From assembly GCF_035046485.1 (NCBI RefSeq), contig NC_085138.1, forward strand, positions 94,095,766 to 94,159,765: a stretch of 64,000 nucleotides of DNA. Direction: 5' to 3'. Shown in pieces: positions 51,901 through 62,938 of the stretch (position 1 is its first letter; the number at the start of each line of letters is the position of its first letter). This DNA is from Aedes albopictus. Its lineage: Eukaryota; Arthropoda; Insecta; Diptera; Culicidae. The notes beneath the pieces were generated by a model, which did not search any database, was not told where the DNA came from, and saw nothing but the letters and a program-made list of their open reading frames with translations. Position numbers and translations under genes: made by a program.

Positions 51901-54900
51901 CCCGAAAGACCATCACCTTGCCATACCCCTCTGCGAGATTCGAAGGGACTCAAGAGTGTCCCTGATACTCGAACTGGGCACATCATTCGATCCATCGTCG
52001 CCTTTGTCAATCGGTTTTAGTTTATCCGAGAGTCCGTAGGTATTCATGCATAATCTGCCAGAGCTGGTCTCGATCCCGTATGAAGTTGATCATCAAAATC
52101 AACTTATTTTCTCAATCAGCCTATAGATAGCTGTGTAGTGTCGAAAGCGATTGTCTAAATTGGCTAATAATAACACTACGGACCGCCTGTCCGGTGGTAA
52201 AGAGTCCACCAACAGGTGACCCCTAGTTCATGGTGTGATGTGGCTATATGCCTACCGTGCCTAGGAATGAATGGTTAGGGGGGGGTTAGGATAGTTCAGA
52301 TCAATCTTTAGCATAAAAGAACAGCAACGATCAATCTTTGCAGACTTATGCAAAATGGTACACCTTGTGAACCAGGGGACTGATATGGTCTTCTTGTTTT
52401 CTTACCCAGCATTAAAACTATGCTGCTGTGTTAAAAGATAGGTTGTCACGCTTGAGCCGCAGTTATGTTTCTACGAAAACATTGCATTGATGGGATAGGA
52501 ATGCCAATTCCTTGTTGTGAAACCGGTGTTTGCTACTTTCAGTAAAAATGTGTGTCATGCCTCGAGCCTGTGTGCTTGTCAACAACGCAATAATTGCTAC
52601 ACTCATCTCTGAACTAACCACCAGAGATGTATGTGCTATCACAATTGATGTATCTGTTGAAAACCTCAACAGGAAATACGTCTATTGTTCGGTGGATTTA
52701 CCGCATGATGGACCGTCCCCTACAGATGCTTTCAAACAAGTCATCGCATACTGCACTTGAAAAGGCCTTTCGCTAATTGTTGGCAATGATGCTAATGCTT
52801 ACCATATCATCTGGGGCAGCTCACACATTGACTTGAGAGGCTCCAGATTGACGGAATACTTAACCCTTTCCTTCCCACGACTTTGAACGGCTATATCTAT
52901 GCCAAAAAAGCGTTTCCGAAAAAAGTGGTAGAACAAAAGTTATTGCAAATTGGCTAAATTTTTCGAAATCAATGAAAAAAATTTTGGTTGTAAATCAATA
53001 GGTTTTTGATTGTTTATCAATAGTTCAACTATTGAAACAAGTAGGTAGTAGTTGGGTTAACCTTATGAGGTTATAACCATATTCTAAAAATTATTGCATC
53101 ATATTCATCTAATTCCGTTTGTCCGGAGTTCGTCGAAAATCGATGGTGCTCTAGAGCAACCATGGGAAGTAGAGGGTTAAGTAGTACATATCTTGGATTA
53201 CATACTTAACATAAGGCAACACCCCAACCTTCATGGTATCTGCTAGAGAGGAAGTGTTAAACCCAGTGGCGATTCCCTAACCTCAAATCTACCTGTTCAA
53301 CAAACGTAAATTCTTAAATTTTCTGATCGAATTAGCTTGTAATTGGTAGAAAATTACGAGAATCGTCGTTTCCGTCCACTTTCAATTTAATTATAATCCT
53401 GAATTCACCGCAAATATAAGTTTTAGAGTCGTTGAACAGGTAAAAAGTGAGGTTACGAGACGCCACTGGTTAAACCTAACGCTTTACTCTAACAGAACAG
53501 AAGAATTAGTCACGAGTTGACCAATTGGCTTGTGTCAGATAAAGAATCTTTATCTGATCACCACAACATGTTTTTTGAACATCTAAATGTTACTTCGCAA
53601 ACTTTGAGGAATCCCCGGTCAATCAACTGGGATCTCTTCACTGATTTAGTTGCGGTTATATCTCATGAATATACTCACCATTTATCGACACTTCAAGTGA
53701 TTTAGATTGATGCTGTTGATACTACAACGGCCCTCATCATAGAAGCTTTTGAAGAAGCTTGCCTTCTACGGTCTGTGAGGACCACAAGAGGAACCCCTTA
53801 GTAGAACTTTGATCTGGCCAAGCTCAGGAAACAATGTAGAAAGACAATGATTTAATTGGGGGTGATACACAAATTATGTCACGCAAAAATCGACCATTTC
53901 CAACCCCCCTCCCCCCTCCCCCCTATGTCACACTTTTTATATGGCACCTTAATTTTTTTTTGTATGGATCGTCACGTTATGCAACCCCCCCCCCCCCTCC
54001 CCCTAAAAGCGTGACGTAATTTGTGCATGCCCCCTTGCCCTTTTTCCGGCTATACAAGTCGGCTAGTATGTCTGAAATAGACGTAAAAACTTGAAGTATT
54101 TTTAGGCAAAGTACGTTTAATTGGCAAATTGAGAGAATTTGTGACAAAATTACCACTTGTTTTGGTGGGATTCGAACCCACGACTCCGTTATCGCTAGTC
54201 CGGCGCTTTAACCAACTAAGCTACAGAACAAGTTACTACTCTGCAGAATAGAAAGTCAAACTGGATTCGAAGCACCACCCTAAACCGGGTCCGTCTTTCA
54301 CAACTTTATCTCTCTTTCGGCTCTTAGTTGGTTAAAGTTCCGGACTTTGGTTGGGTAAAGCGCCGGACTAGCGATATCCCACCAAAACAAGTGGTAATTT
54401 TGTCACAAATTTATCTCTCAATTTGCCAATTAAACGTACTTTGCCTAAAAATACTACAAGTTTTTACGTCTAATGTAGTTCGGGTTCGGGTACGGCTGGA
54501 TCGGAGACTTTCAGGTCGGCTCACAAGGCCTACCAAAAAGCTCTTCGGTCTACTGAACGATCGGGCTGGAAAAACCTTTGTACTTTGTTTCCAGTTTGAG
54601 TGAAGTCAGTCGGTTGAACAAAATCCTTGCAAAATCTAAGGATTTCCAAGTGGACGAACTTCGTTTGCCAAATGGCGGCTTCGCTTCCTCTGATGAGAAA
54701 GTTTTGGAATGTTTGTTCAGTACACGCTTCCCCGGATGTATGAATATTACGTCTTCGAATGAACCTGTTGTATTTTCTTGTAGTAATGATTCTTTAGCTT
54801 CGGCTCGGCTTGAGTGGGCACTAAAAAGCTTTGCTCCTTTCAAATCTCCTGGAGCAGAGGAGATATATTAACAAGTCGTGGCTTGTGGATTTCGAAAACA

Positions 54901-57900
54901 ATTTCAATAAACTTTTACACGTTTTATTGCATAACTATTCGTACGATAATGCACTAAGTTACAATTATTGCTTCATTTGATTAAGTATCTTCATAAATCA
55001 CAATGCACTACTTCACGCGACGCGTGCACGAACTGTAATGAATTAATGAATCAAAAAATACCTTAAACTGCTGACGCTGCTGGGGTCCGAACTTGAAACC
55101 TTTCAAAAAAAGTGTTACGTCTGTTTGTCTGTGACCTTACACTCGCTCGTGAGAAGATTCCCGTGATTGTCTCGGCACATGGATGCTTGTGGCTAGCGCA
55201 GAGAGCTGTTCAGCTTCTCATAGAACTTCTGTGTATCCTTAGTGCGAGATCAGACGATGTTTGAGCCGCACCATCTTGACAAGCAGACGCTCGGGACGGG
55301 ATGTACCTCCTCAATCTAGCTGAAGTCAGAAGGACAACAGTGCCCAGGCTGCACTACCACTCTACTATACTACGGTCTTTGATTGATTGATTGATTGATT
55401 TATCTTTATTATAGAGACTTTTAGCCCTTGGCTGGTGCCTACGGTCTTTGTCATCAATTGACTTATGGGAGCATGAGGTAGGAACTTGTGAGGACAAGAG
55501 CTGTGTTGGATACTCCGGGATATCAACTCACCATTTTGCAGCTTTTGAAGCTACAGGGGATGGCCAAAATGTATGGGATAGGCAACTTTTTTCTCTTTCA
55601 CAAAAAAGTTCAACAAACTATAACTTTTCATAGAGCGCATCAAAAAATCTCAAATTTTAAATGTTTGTCAACCTATTATGTGTGCATCATTGGTACAAAT
55701 TTGGGCTCGATTGATTAATATTTCGCAAAGTTAGAACCGTTCGGGTAAAACACTATTTTTCAGACAACTCATTTTTGAGCTGGCATATCTCGCAAACCAG
55801 TGAACCGAATTAAATGAAATTTTGAACGTACACTAACAATATGTAAATGATTCACAAACTATTAAAACATAGGTATTTTTTAAACGTTGAAAAAAGTTAT
55901 CATGGATTGACACTTTTTGGATTTTTCTCGAAAAAATGTAATTTTTTTACATCAATGTCAATAAATTTTAGTGTTGATATCCAAAGATTTTCCACTTCTG
56001 TTCTCAAGTTATCTCTAATCAGATATATTAGAGCCTATTGAGATTGAAGGAAGAACATAATAAGTAATTTTTGTGTGGTATTGTAAATTTGACTTATTTT
56101 CCTCTATATGGGTAAAAATTTCAATCTGGTATAACTTAATTTGCCGTGAGAAAATATTACATTTTATAACGTCGTATTAAGTATCAATATATTGTTGATA
56201 AACGTTAAAAAAATCATTCAATTCGGTTCTGTGGTTTCCGAGATATGACAGTTCAAAAATTAGTTGTCCAAATAATAGTGTTTTACCCAAACGGTTCTAA
56301 CTTCGCGAAAAATTAATCAATCGAGCCCAAATTTGTACCAATGATGCACATATAATAGGTTGATAAACAGTCAAAATTTGAGATTTTTTGATGCACACTA
56401 TGAAAAGTGACAGTATGTTGATTTTTTTTTGTGGGAGAAAAAAAGTTGCCTATCCCAAACATTTTGGCCATCCCCTGTACAATAGGTATATGTTAAGTAA
56501 ACATTCCTGATTCTATTTTTTATTTGTGACTAGCTGTCCCGGCAAACGTCGTACTGCCTGCCTACTCTGTTTTTTTTTTTGATATCCGGTTCCATGAAGA
56601 AATGCCTCTCAAAATGGAATTTCAGATTTTCCCGTTTTTCTTGCATTCCCGGTCACTTTTCCTCATTATTTTTTTCGTACGAACACGTCGGAGCCCTGGC
56701 GGAATGCAACAGTGAAAGAATCATGTCGATCTGTTGGCTCGTTCCCGAGCCTATTCGTGACATACAAACACCATTCCATTTTTATTTATATAGATTTGCT
56801 ATTTTTATTGAGTATGTGAGAGTACGTCAACCTAGTTCTACAAACTTTACATTAAAATCTAGTCCCTAGTCTAGTGGACCTTTCCTATTACGGCACGATT
56901 GCCTGGGTTTAATGAGAGCATATTTTGTGGGGTACTTCAACTAATTTCAGATTTTGGTTGATGATGTCTGTTTTGTCTAACAAAAGACTGACGGTGGCGT
57001 AGACTAGAAGTGAGCATGGTTGAGAATTCATCAATATATGATCTTAGATATCTCTTTCTTTTCTATCAATATGGCTTATACCATTTGGCATAATGGCCAT
57101 TTGGCATAATGGCCATTTGACATAATGGCCATTTGGCATAATGGCCATTTGGCCTAATAGCCATTTGGCCAGGGATAGGGTGCGACTCAAAACTCTTTGC
57201 GTGCTGCACACTCTGCTACGAGACAGCACAACAAACTAGAAGGAGACGAGTACGCGCAATCGGTTGTGTGTTGCTCGCTCGCTTTGCCGCGCGCTGGAGC
57301 TCTCCTGTCTCTCACGCTGCACTCTCTCGGTGCTTGTCTCCGTACTTTGCTCTTGGCTTGATACTACGCATGATTGCAAAAATTTCGAATCAAACGACCC
57401 ATCACTTGTCAACCCTTGACAAGCTTAACAACTTTACCGAAAACACAAACTCTTCAATTAATTTATTAATTGATTTTTTCTGTTTGGAGACAAGCGCAGT
57501 CCCAAGCACCGTGCATTACTCCCTGCGCCGTAGAGCTAGTGCTGCGATTGTCTCTCGCACAATTACGAAAGCTCTCACTCATACGTCTCTTGTCTCTCGG
57601 CAAAACGGGAGACGAGCACTTGCGATTGTGTGAAGCACACCCTTTTTTCGCACCGCACGGTGCATGCCGCCAATCCCTGCATTTGGCATAATTCCGTTTG
57701 GCATAATACGAAGAACAGCCTTCTTGGTAAGAATGTGCATAATCCTCGTTATGCCAAATGCCATTGTGCTAAACGGCATTATGTCAAATGGGGTAGAGCC
57801 ATACAATATAGTTTGGATTTCTTTTCGGGTATAACTGAGAAATATCGTTTTTGCCGCAAGTAGGTTGGGCTCATCTTGCCCCTACAATTTTCACCAGTCT

Positions 57901-60900
57901 ATCAACCTGCACCCTAAAACGAAACAACACAGGCTTGTGTACAATGTACACAGGCTTGTGTACAATGTACACAGATTTGTGTACTACTAGATCAGCCTCC
58001 ACCCCTGTGTCAAATGTACACAGTCACTTTTCTGGCTCTAGCGCGGGTATGGGAGCAAAGTTCATAACTAATTTTCTCTGAACGATGACATGCATTATCA
58101 GGAATCGATCAATGCAAAAATAATTGTTAATTTTGTTTTCATGCCAGCGCTGGAGCCGGAAAAGTATCTGTGTACATTTGACACAGCGGTGAGGCTGATC
58201 TAGTAGTACACAAATCTGTGTAACTTCTGTAACCGTGTGTACCTAATCGGTCGACGATTGATAAACAGGCTGAACAACATGACACTGCATGCCTAATGCA
58301 GTCAAAAGATAATGAGAAATCCCACAAATGTTGGGGGGAGGTGGCTTCCGTAAGTGCGGTGGTGGTGCGTCATCTCCGTCTGTACTCAGAAGCCATTATT
58401 TAGTGAGGATTGGAGACATCTAGATGGTGGGATATTGATGCCGCAAGCAAAAACTTTTCTTGAGCATGTCGATAGCAGTGGAAGTTATAAAGGTGCTTAG
58501 CATTTTCACCCAGAAGATTGCTTTGGAATGGTTCAAATAATTGACTTAGTAATAGCAAACAACGACTCGTACAAAAAAGTATTAGCAGTAGTAGCATACT
58601 GTAAAGCGGACCTGGTGGGAGACTAAGAGCACTTAACTCCCACTTCCGACAAACTTAAAATGTGATTTTTTTTCTTTTGGAAGGAGAGTGAATCTGTGAG
58701 TCCCGAGATGAACTAGCCTAGAGTTAAAAATCTCGTAATAGAAAAATATATGTATAAGATCTTCTCCTATTCCATACTGAAATGTATAATAGTTCCTAAT
58801 GTTTTTTTTCTTTTCTTGTATTTTAGAACTGGACGTCGAGCCACCGTTGTTTGCTACCGGCAGCGTGCACGATTATATGCCCCCTATAATTCTACCACGG
58901 GTGAGAAATCCTCAAAACTACTACGAGTCGATGCCTACATATTTCCCTCCTACGGCGCATGTCGAATCAGCTCGCACCAACTACGGCCTATTTGGGCCAA
59001 CTAGTTTTGGATATTTTCCATCTCATCACCATTTACACCACCACCATCATCATCATCAGCCGCCACCTCATGTTCAACAGCAAGCAAGCCGGTACTCACC
59101 GACGACCTTCCATCATGGATCTTCCAGTTCATCCAGACCGTCCTCGTCGTCGTCGGGATCATCTTTCATCATACGTCCATCGTTGGACGGTGGTGACAAC
59201 ATGCCCGGATCGAACGATGGCTCCAATGTAGTGATGAGGCCTCGGTCCCATACAAGACCGCCACGGTCATCCGAAGAGATTGCCCCGAATTGGAACTCGT
59301 ATGGATTTCATCACGCTCCTTACTGTGCTGCCGGTGCCGGCAACGGAGACAGAGGAGATCTTCGCGGCGGTTTCAATAGGAAACGGCACCACAACTGTGA
59401 TATACACAATAGACCCAAAAAGCCAACACCGGTTGAACGATCTCATCCTACGCACCTGGTAGAACACAATAGACGCCCCAGAGGGAGACCTCCTCGCAAT
59501 TCCCCAATATTATTGGACATTAGTCAACTGTTACCGGTAAAAAAAGAGGAAAAAATTGAACCTGAAGACCAAAATGCTCAAATCAAACAGGAAGATCCCT
59601 GTCCATGTGAAATGTGTAGTGCGGATTGCGCAACAGTAGAGCAAAGAAGTTGTTCAGTTCACCATCAGCGGAATGTGATCAAGAAAGAGCCCAAGGTGGA
59701 ATGTTCCAACAAGGTGAAAAAAGAACCGGAAGTCAAGCAAGAGCAAGAATGTAAGGCTGAACCGAATGAAACACGGGAGGAAGAACCTGTTCCTCCGGAA
59801 GAGCCGATGCCTGGTCCAAGTGGACTGAATCGTCATCTGGTGGATCAAATTCTAGAGCAAGAAGGGTCCAACAAGTCATCCGGTCCTCGATCGCGACGTT
59901 TTCCACCACGTTTCGCCTATGACGACGACGATGATGACTACGATAGTGACGACGATACGGACGAGGATGGTTTTAATACAGCAGATGGGCCTACGGATGT
60001 CCGGAATTCTTCGGACGCCGTTGACTTTAGTGAACTCACCGAAGTAGATGTAGATCCGGTCAACACAACCGATATCATCCGAGAAACCTACAGGGATGCG
60101 TCCCCTCCGGCTATGGACATCAGTCTTCAGATCAACTCCTCTGGAGGAAGTACCTTGGGCGAAGCCTCTAGCCAGCATAATAATAGTGACACCAGTGCAC
60201 AGGGTGATCATGCCCGGGTATCAGATCCTCTGGAACCTCAGCAAAGTTCAGCACATCAGCGAGCCAGCGACGTTCTTTCGGCACCAGACTTGCAACTAGA
60301 TTGGGTCACCGATACGAGCAGCATCAGTGATGAAAGTGATGTGGTGCTGGTGGATCCGGACAACGCAAATGGAAGGGAACCGATTGATCTGACCAACGAA
60401 TCGGACGAAGACAATGGTGGAGCAAGCGGCACAGTGGCAGGCGGAAGACTAGAGGACGGCTGTAACCGAGATGATCGCAACTGTTATGGCAGTCGATCGT
60501 CGCCCTCCGGTTTTCCACCGGATCAGAAAGGCCGTGGCTTGTTCAATCGATTTTCCGGGTTTACGGCGTATGGAGCGAATGGCGGCCACAGCTCAACGTA
60601 TGTATTTATTGTCCGCTTCTGTAATACACTTGTGAGGGGTTCTAAAACGTTTCTCAGAACAAACCTTTTCGCAGAGTTTTATTCTCAAAAGTTCTGGTCC
60701 TTAGGTAATTAGGTATGCATCTTTATTTTTATATTACTGATGCCTAGTTTTCACAAGATAGGCTACGATGCTTCCATATGACGATAGTTTTTTTTCCAAA
60801 TTGTTCCCATTTTCATAATTGAGTGAGATACAAAAATGCAATTGATTAGATAGGAGTTCTGAGAAATGTTTTAGAACCGTTTAGTCTTTATTTCACTTTT

Positions 60901-62249
60901 CCTTTTTATGATCAAGTACGAATCGTTCACTTAAATATGGGACAATAGATGTAATATTTGTATCAAAAATATGAAATTGCACATTTTTTTGCAGTCCACC
61001 ACCACCTTCCCCTCACATGTATCGTGTGCGTCAGCATCATAACTCTCAGCAGCCGCATTCACCAGTTCCTGCACAGAGGCATTTCCGAAACTTCTCTCAC
61101 CAGAGCGGTAGCCGAGATGGAGGATATTCTCCTAGCGTTCGGCGTTGGTTTCCAAATGGACGTACTTCTCGGCAGGATCCAAGCATGATGCGACCGACCC
61201 CACTGCTATCAACTAACTATCCAGCTCCGGGTCATGGCCTGGAGTTACATCGTCCGGCGGTGGCAGATGGCGCAACGCCAGGAGCTCCCGGTGTAGATAA
61301 CGGAAGCGATAGCAATGCAGGAATGGTTATAGACAACACCAGCAGTGGGAGTTTCAACCGAAATCATTTCGTGCAACATGGCTCTCTGGGTGACACGTTT
61401 GCTTACAATACAACGAATGTCACCAATCACAGGCATGGTACCCAGCGCGGTGATAGTGGTAATAACAGCAATGAACAAAGGTATATGTGCGCCCATTTAA
61501 CGGCTGAGAGTCCGATCGACTACTCCAATAGGCTGGGCTCGAATGGCAGAGAGTATGATGAAACAAACCATCGACGGTTTAACGATGACAACAATAATCA
61601 ACCCGGATACGAATCTGGGCGACAAGCACCTCCTCCGGCAGGAAGCAACCATCCGGAGCCACGAAGCTATCGTAGCACTCATGGTTACTTGAACCGTAAC
61701 CGCTATCTGCATTCGGGCGGAGTCCGACCACCGTACGCAGTTCACGAACAACTGTGGAATCGACAGCACAACATGCAGGAAGCGCACCGCCGTATGCTGA
61801 ATGATTACAACGAGCGGATGTCTCCTCATCACCTCGGTGCCCTACGACCCAGAAACCTGAGACATCTTTTGTACAACAATCCGGCGGGTCCAAATCCGGC
61901 TCATTCCGGTGGGGCTGGTTCTGGTGGTCCTGGTGCCCGGGAACAACTCTTCGAAGATGGCGAAACGCATTGGACGGATCGGGATTTCAATCGTTACGGG
62001 CTGAACTATCAGCAGGATCTGCGCGTCTTTAATCATCGTCCGAGGCGCGTCTCGTATCATACCACCGTGTATCCACCGATGCGGTACGTTATAGATTGAT
62101 TTTCTAATGTGAATATTCACGTAAAGGCCACTTTTTCAATTTCTTATTACAGACGAAACGATCACCAGCACGTCCATCATCATATGTACCATCACTTCCA
62201 GCCACAGGCCATTCTCAACAACGCACCACAGGTCCACTTGAGCATTGGG
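48762..62249 (+). CDS. Arkadia/RNF111-like protein, 5' and central part (C-terminus outside window)
   Basis: Seen: exons 48762-48909, 58827-60597, 60995-62083 and 62153-62249 join in frame (phases 1, 2, 2, 0), 1035 residues. Starts MDNDAGANGGSAEPDM. The protein is disordered, with His runs, KKEEKIEPEDQ and IKKEPKVE-type lysine-glutamate repeats (possible sumoylation sites), a Cys cluster (CPCEMCSADC), an acidic run (about 60% Asp), and two SUMO-interacting-like motifs near residues 553-580 (DVVLVD; PIDLTNESDED). The region VHEQLWNRQHNMQEAHRRML then APQVHLSIG resembles the central part of Arkadia/RNF165. Known: Arkadia is a nuclear RING E3 ligase that uses SUMO binding to target SMAD co-repressors. 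The RING, if present, is downstream. Could instead be another SIM-bearing nuclear protein. Confidence 0.72.
49826..51789 (+). mobile_element. 5'-truncated RTE-like LINE with TSD
   Basis: AATATCACT at 49817-49825 repeats at 51790-51798. The tail is TAAATAAATGAAAATGA. Same family as the minus-strand LINE at 30672-32232. Truncated in the linker region upstream of RT. Confidence 0.88.
49867..51760 (+). pseudogene. LINE reverse transcriptase, one frameshift
   Basis: RT fingers [39 protein letters not shown], then frameshift at about 50812-50820 (apparent 2-nt loss after VRIS), resuming [35 protein letters not shown] (catalytic FADD), AAKTKYMLVGG, and carboxyl RWAGHVARMPDNNPAK to IVDSVLS. Otherwise intact, so a recent insertion. 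Confidence 0.9.
52864..53176. mobile_element. TTAA-flanked MITE, piggyBac-like
   Basis: The left CCCTTTCCTTCCCA and right TGGGAAGTAGAGGG are imperfect inverted repeats with TTAA at 52860-52863 and 53177-53180. Excising it restores LINE coding (LTEYLSSTY). 313 bp, no gene. Confidence 0.85.
53264..53468. mobile_element. hAT MITE, 205 bp
   Basis: The left CAGTGGCG and right CGCCACTG, with internal inverted CTACCTGTTCAAC/GTTGAACAGGTA. Perfect 8-bp TSD GTTAAACC (53256-53263, 53469-53476). Confidence 0.88.
53858..54034. mobile_element. MITE with GGGGGTGATACACAAATTA ends
   Basis: The left end pairs with TAATTTGTGCATGCCCCC; C-rich runs in the middle. Structurally similar to the Harbinger-like element at 31341. 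TSD not clear. Confidence 0.7.
54079..54471. mobile_element. Foldback element containing a tRNA-like unit
   Basis: AGACGTAAAAACTTGAAGTA pairs with TACTACAAGTTTTTACGTCT; arms are complementary for about 90 bp. AAT on both sides (54076-54078, 54472-54474) suggests a 3-bp TSD. The left arm leads into a 73-nt tRNA-like sequence; the right arm has a broken inverted copy with a duplicated A-box region. Confidence 0.82.
54158..54230 (-). tRNA. tRNA-like sequence inside a foldback element (probable pseudo-tRNA)
   Basis: On the minus strand 73 nt fit the tRNA layout: acceptor TGTTCTG/CAAAACA (6 of 7 pairs), D stem GCTT/AAGC, T arm GTGGG-TTCGAAT-CCCAC (perfect), A box TAGCTTAGTTGG and B box GGTTCGAATCC. 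The anticodon-loop reading would be CTAGCGA (AGC, Ala), but its stem pairs poorly, so function as a tRNA is doubtful. Pol III promoter boxes look usable. Confidence 0.55.
55185..55390 (-). repeat. RTE-like LINE fragment
   Basis: Minus strand at 55205-55250 reads TKDTQKFYEKLNS, matching the linker of the LINE at 44290-44330. Otherwise decayed. Confidence 0.55.
55554..56477. mobile_element. Large foldback element (CAGGGGATGGC ends), copy 2
   Basis: 924 bp, ends CAGGGGATGGCCAAAATG and CATTTTGGCCATCCCCTG, TA outside. Better preserved ends than the copy at 13250. Confidence 0.86.
56530..56800 (+). repeat. Retroelement remnant of the CTAGCTG..CCGGCAAAC family
   Basis: Starts GACTAGCTGTCCCGGCAAAC, ends TTTTTATTTATATAGAT. 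Related to 2862. Confidence 0.5.
57060..57800. repeat. Element with tandem CATTTGGCATAATGGC units at both ends
   Basis: At least five direct units at 57078-57160 and inverted or direct single units at 57680-57720 and 57760-57790 (TATGCCAAATGCCATT, GCATTATGTCAAATG). The interior has no recognised gene. Probably a foldback/MITE with tandem ends. Confidence 0.55.
57935..58232. repeat. Inverted repeat with TGTGTAC motifs
   Basis: ACACAGATTTGTGTACTACT near 57968 pairs with AGTAGTACACAAATCTGTGT near 58205. A unit ACAGGCTTGTGTACAATGTA is tandemly repeated at its left side. Confidence 0.65.
58233..58826. other. Intron, nothing recognised
   Basis: AT-rich sequence before the exon 2 acceptor; no coding or repeat signature seen. 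Confidence 0.3.
58827..60597 (+). CDS. Arkadia-like gene, exon 2
   Basis: Begins ELDVEPPLFATGSVHDYMPP after ATTTTAG. His-rich, Ser-rich, acidic and SIM segments. Donor CAAC|GTATGT, phase 2. Confidence 0.88.
60995..62083 (+). CDS. Arkadia-like gene, exon 3
   Basis: Begins TPPPPSPHMYRVRQHHNSQQ after TTTTGCAG. The conserved-looking block RNRYLHSGGVRPPYAVHEQL to RMSPHHLGALRPRNL is near its centre. Donor GCG|GTACGT, phase 2. Confidence 0.86.
62153..62249 (+). CDS. Arkadia-like gene, exon 4
   Basis: Reads RNDHQHVHHHMYHHFQPQAI to PQVHLSIG; donor GGG|GTGAGT, phase 0. The gene continues beyond 64000. Confidence 0.8.
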
Positions 62250-62654
62250 GTGAGTTGTGACGACAAGTTTACAGTGTTATCCTTTTCTCTCTCATTTGTC
62301 GGGTAAAGATCACTGCGTTTAAATTTCGGGACTATTGTGATATACCCTTTTGCTGTGAAGTTCGCAAGTTATCTCAGTAACATGTGTCACTGAGATACCT
62401 TGGAATCGACTGAATTCAAGAGCAACTATTATTGATGAATAGAGATCGTGATTCACCGTATGTGGTTCCCCCATTCTGGCGAGACTAGCTTTACAAAGCC
62501 AACCACGTCCTTGGGGGATAAGATTGAAGGGCTTGCCAAGAATTCTGAACCTACAATGGATAAGTGCACTGTAATAGCAGAGAATGTATTCTGATGTTTC
62601 TCTCTGCTTATCACAGGTTTGGATTGCTCCGATATTTTGTAGATGGTATCTACA

Positions 62655-62730
62655 CTGCCGTGAATCGCATATCAGTCCCATCTTTGCTGGATTTCCTATG
62701 CAAATGGGACAGATATGCGATTCACGGCAG
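62655..62730. mobile_element. 76-bp MITE of the CTGCCGTGAATCGC family
   Basis: The left CTGCCGTGAATCGCATATCA and right TATGCGATTCACGGCAG, TSD TACA on both sides. Confidence 0.85.
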
Positions 62731-62734
62731 TACA

Positions 62735-62810
62735 CTGCCCCCACTCGCATAACAGTCCCATCTTTGCTGGGTTTCCTATTCACATGGGACTGTTATGCGA
62801 GTTGGAGCAG
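62735..62810. mobile_element. 76-bp related MITE adjoining the previous one
   Basis: The left CTGCCCCCACTCGCATAACA and right TGTTATGCGAGTTGGAGCAG. Shares the middle TACA (62731-62734), with another TACA at 62811-62814. Confidence 0.85.
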
Positions 62811-62938
62811 TACATATCTAACTGGTGTAGGTACATGTTAATGCCACAGAAGTTCAGCCTATTGGACGCAGTGGCTTAATTTCCCCAACAGGGGAGGAAA
62901 AAAAAGGTACATGTTAAGATCCCTTTTGTTGAGACCTA

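Larger units (their letters stand above)
49240..52090 (-). pseudogene. RTE-like LINE (same family as 42545), split by another LINE
   Basis: Minus strand: RT part at 51799-52090 (matching 44990-45180, including the LRQGDG region) and carboxyl part at 49240-49825 ([34 protein letters not shown]). The two parts flank the plus-strand LINE at 49826-51789. Multiple indels. Confidence 0.82.
52190..54871 (+). pseudogene. R1-like LINE, dissected by four insertions
   Basis: Endonuclease at 52550-52860 (RACVLVNNAIIATLISELTT; LIVGNDANAYHIIWGSS), continued at 53181-53255 and 53477-53850 (SLSDHHNMFFEH, RNPRSINWDLFTD), RT start at 54480-54871 (FQVDELRLPNGGFASSDEKV; ARLEWALKSFAPFKSPGAEE). Interrupted by elements at 52864, 53264, 53857 and 54079. 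Stops and frameshifts throughout. Clade by motif memory, hence tentative. Confidence 0.8.
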
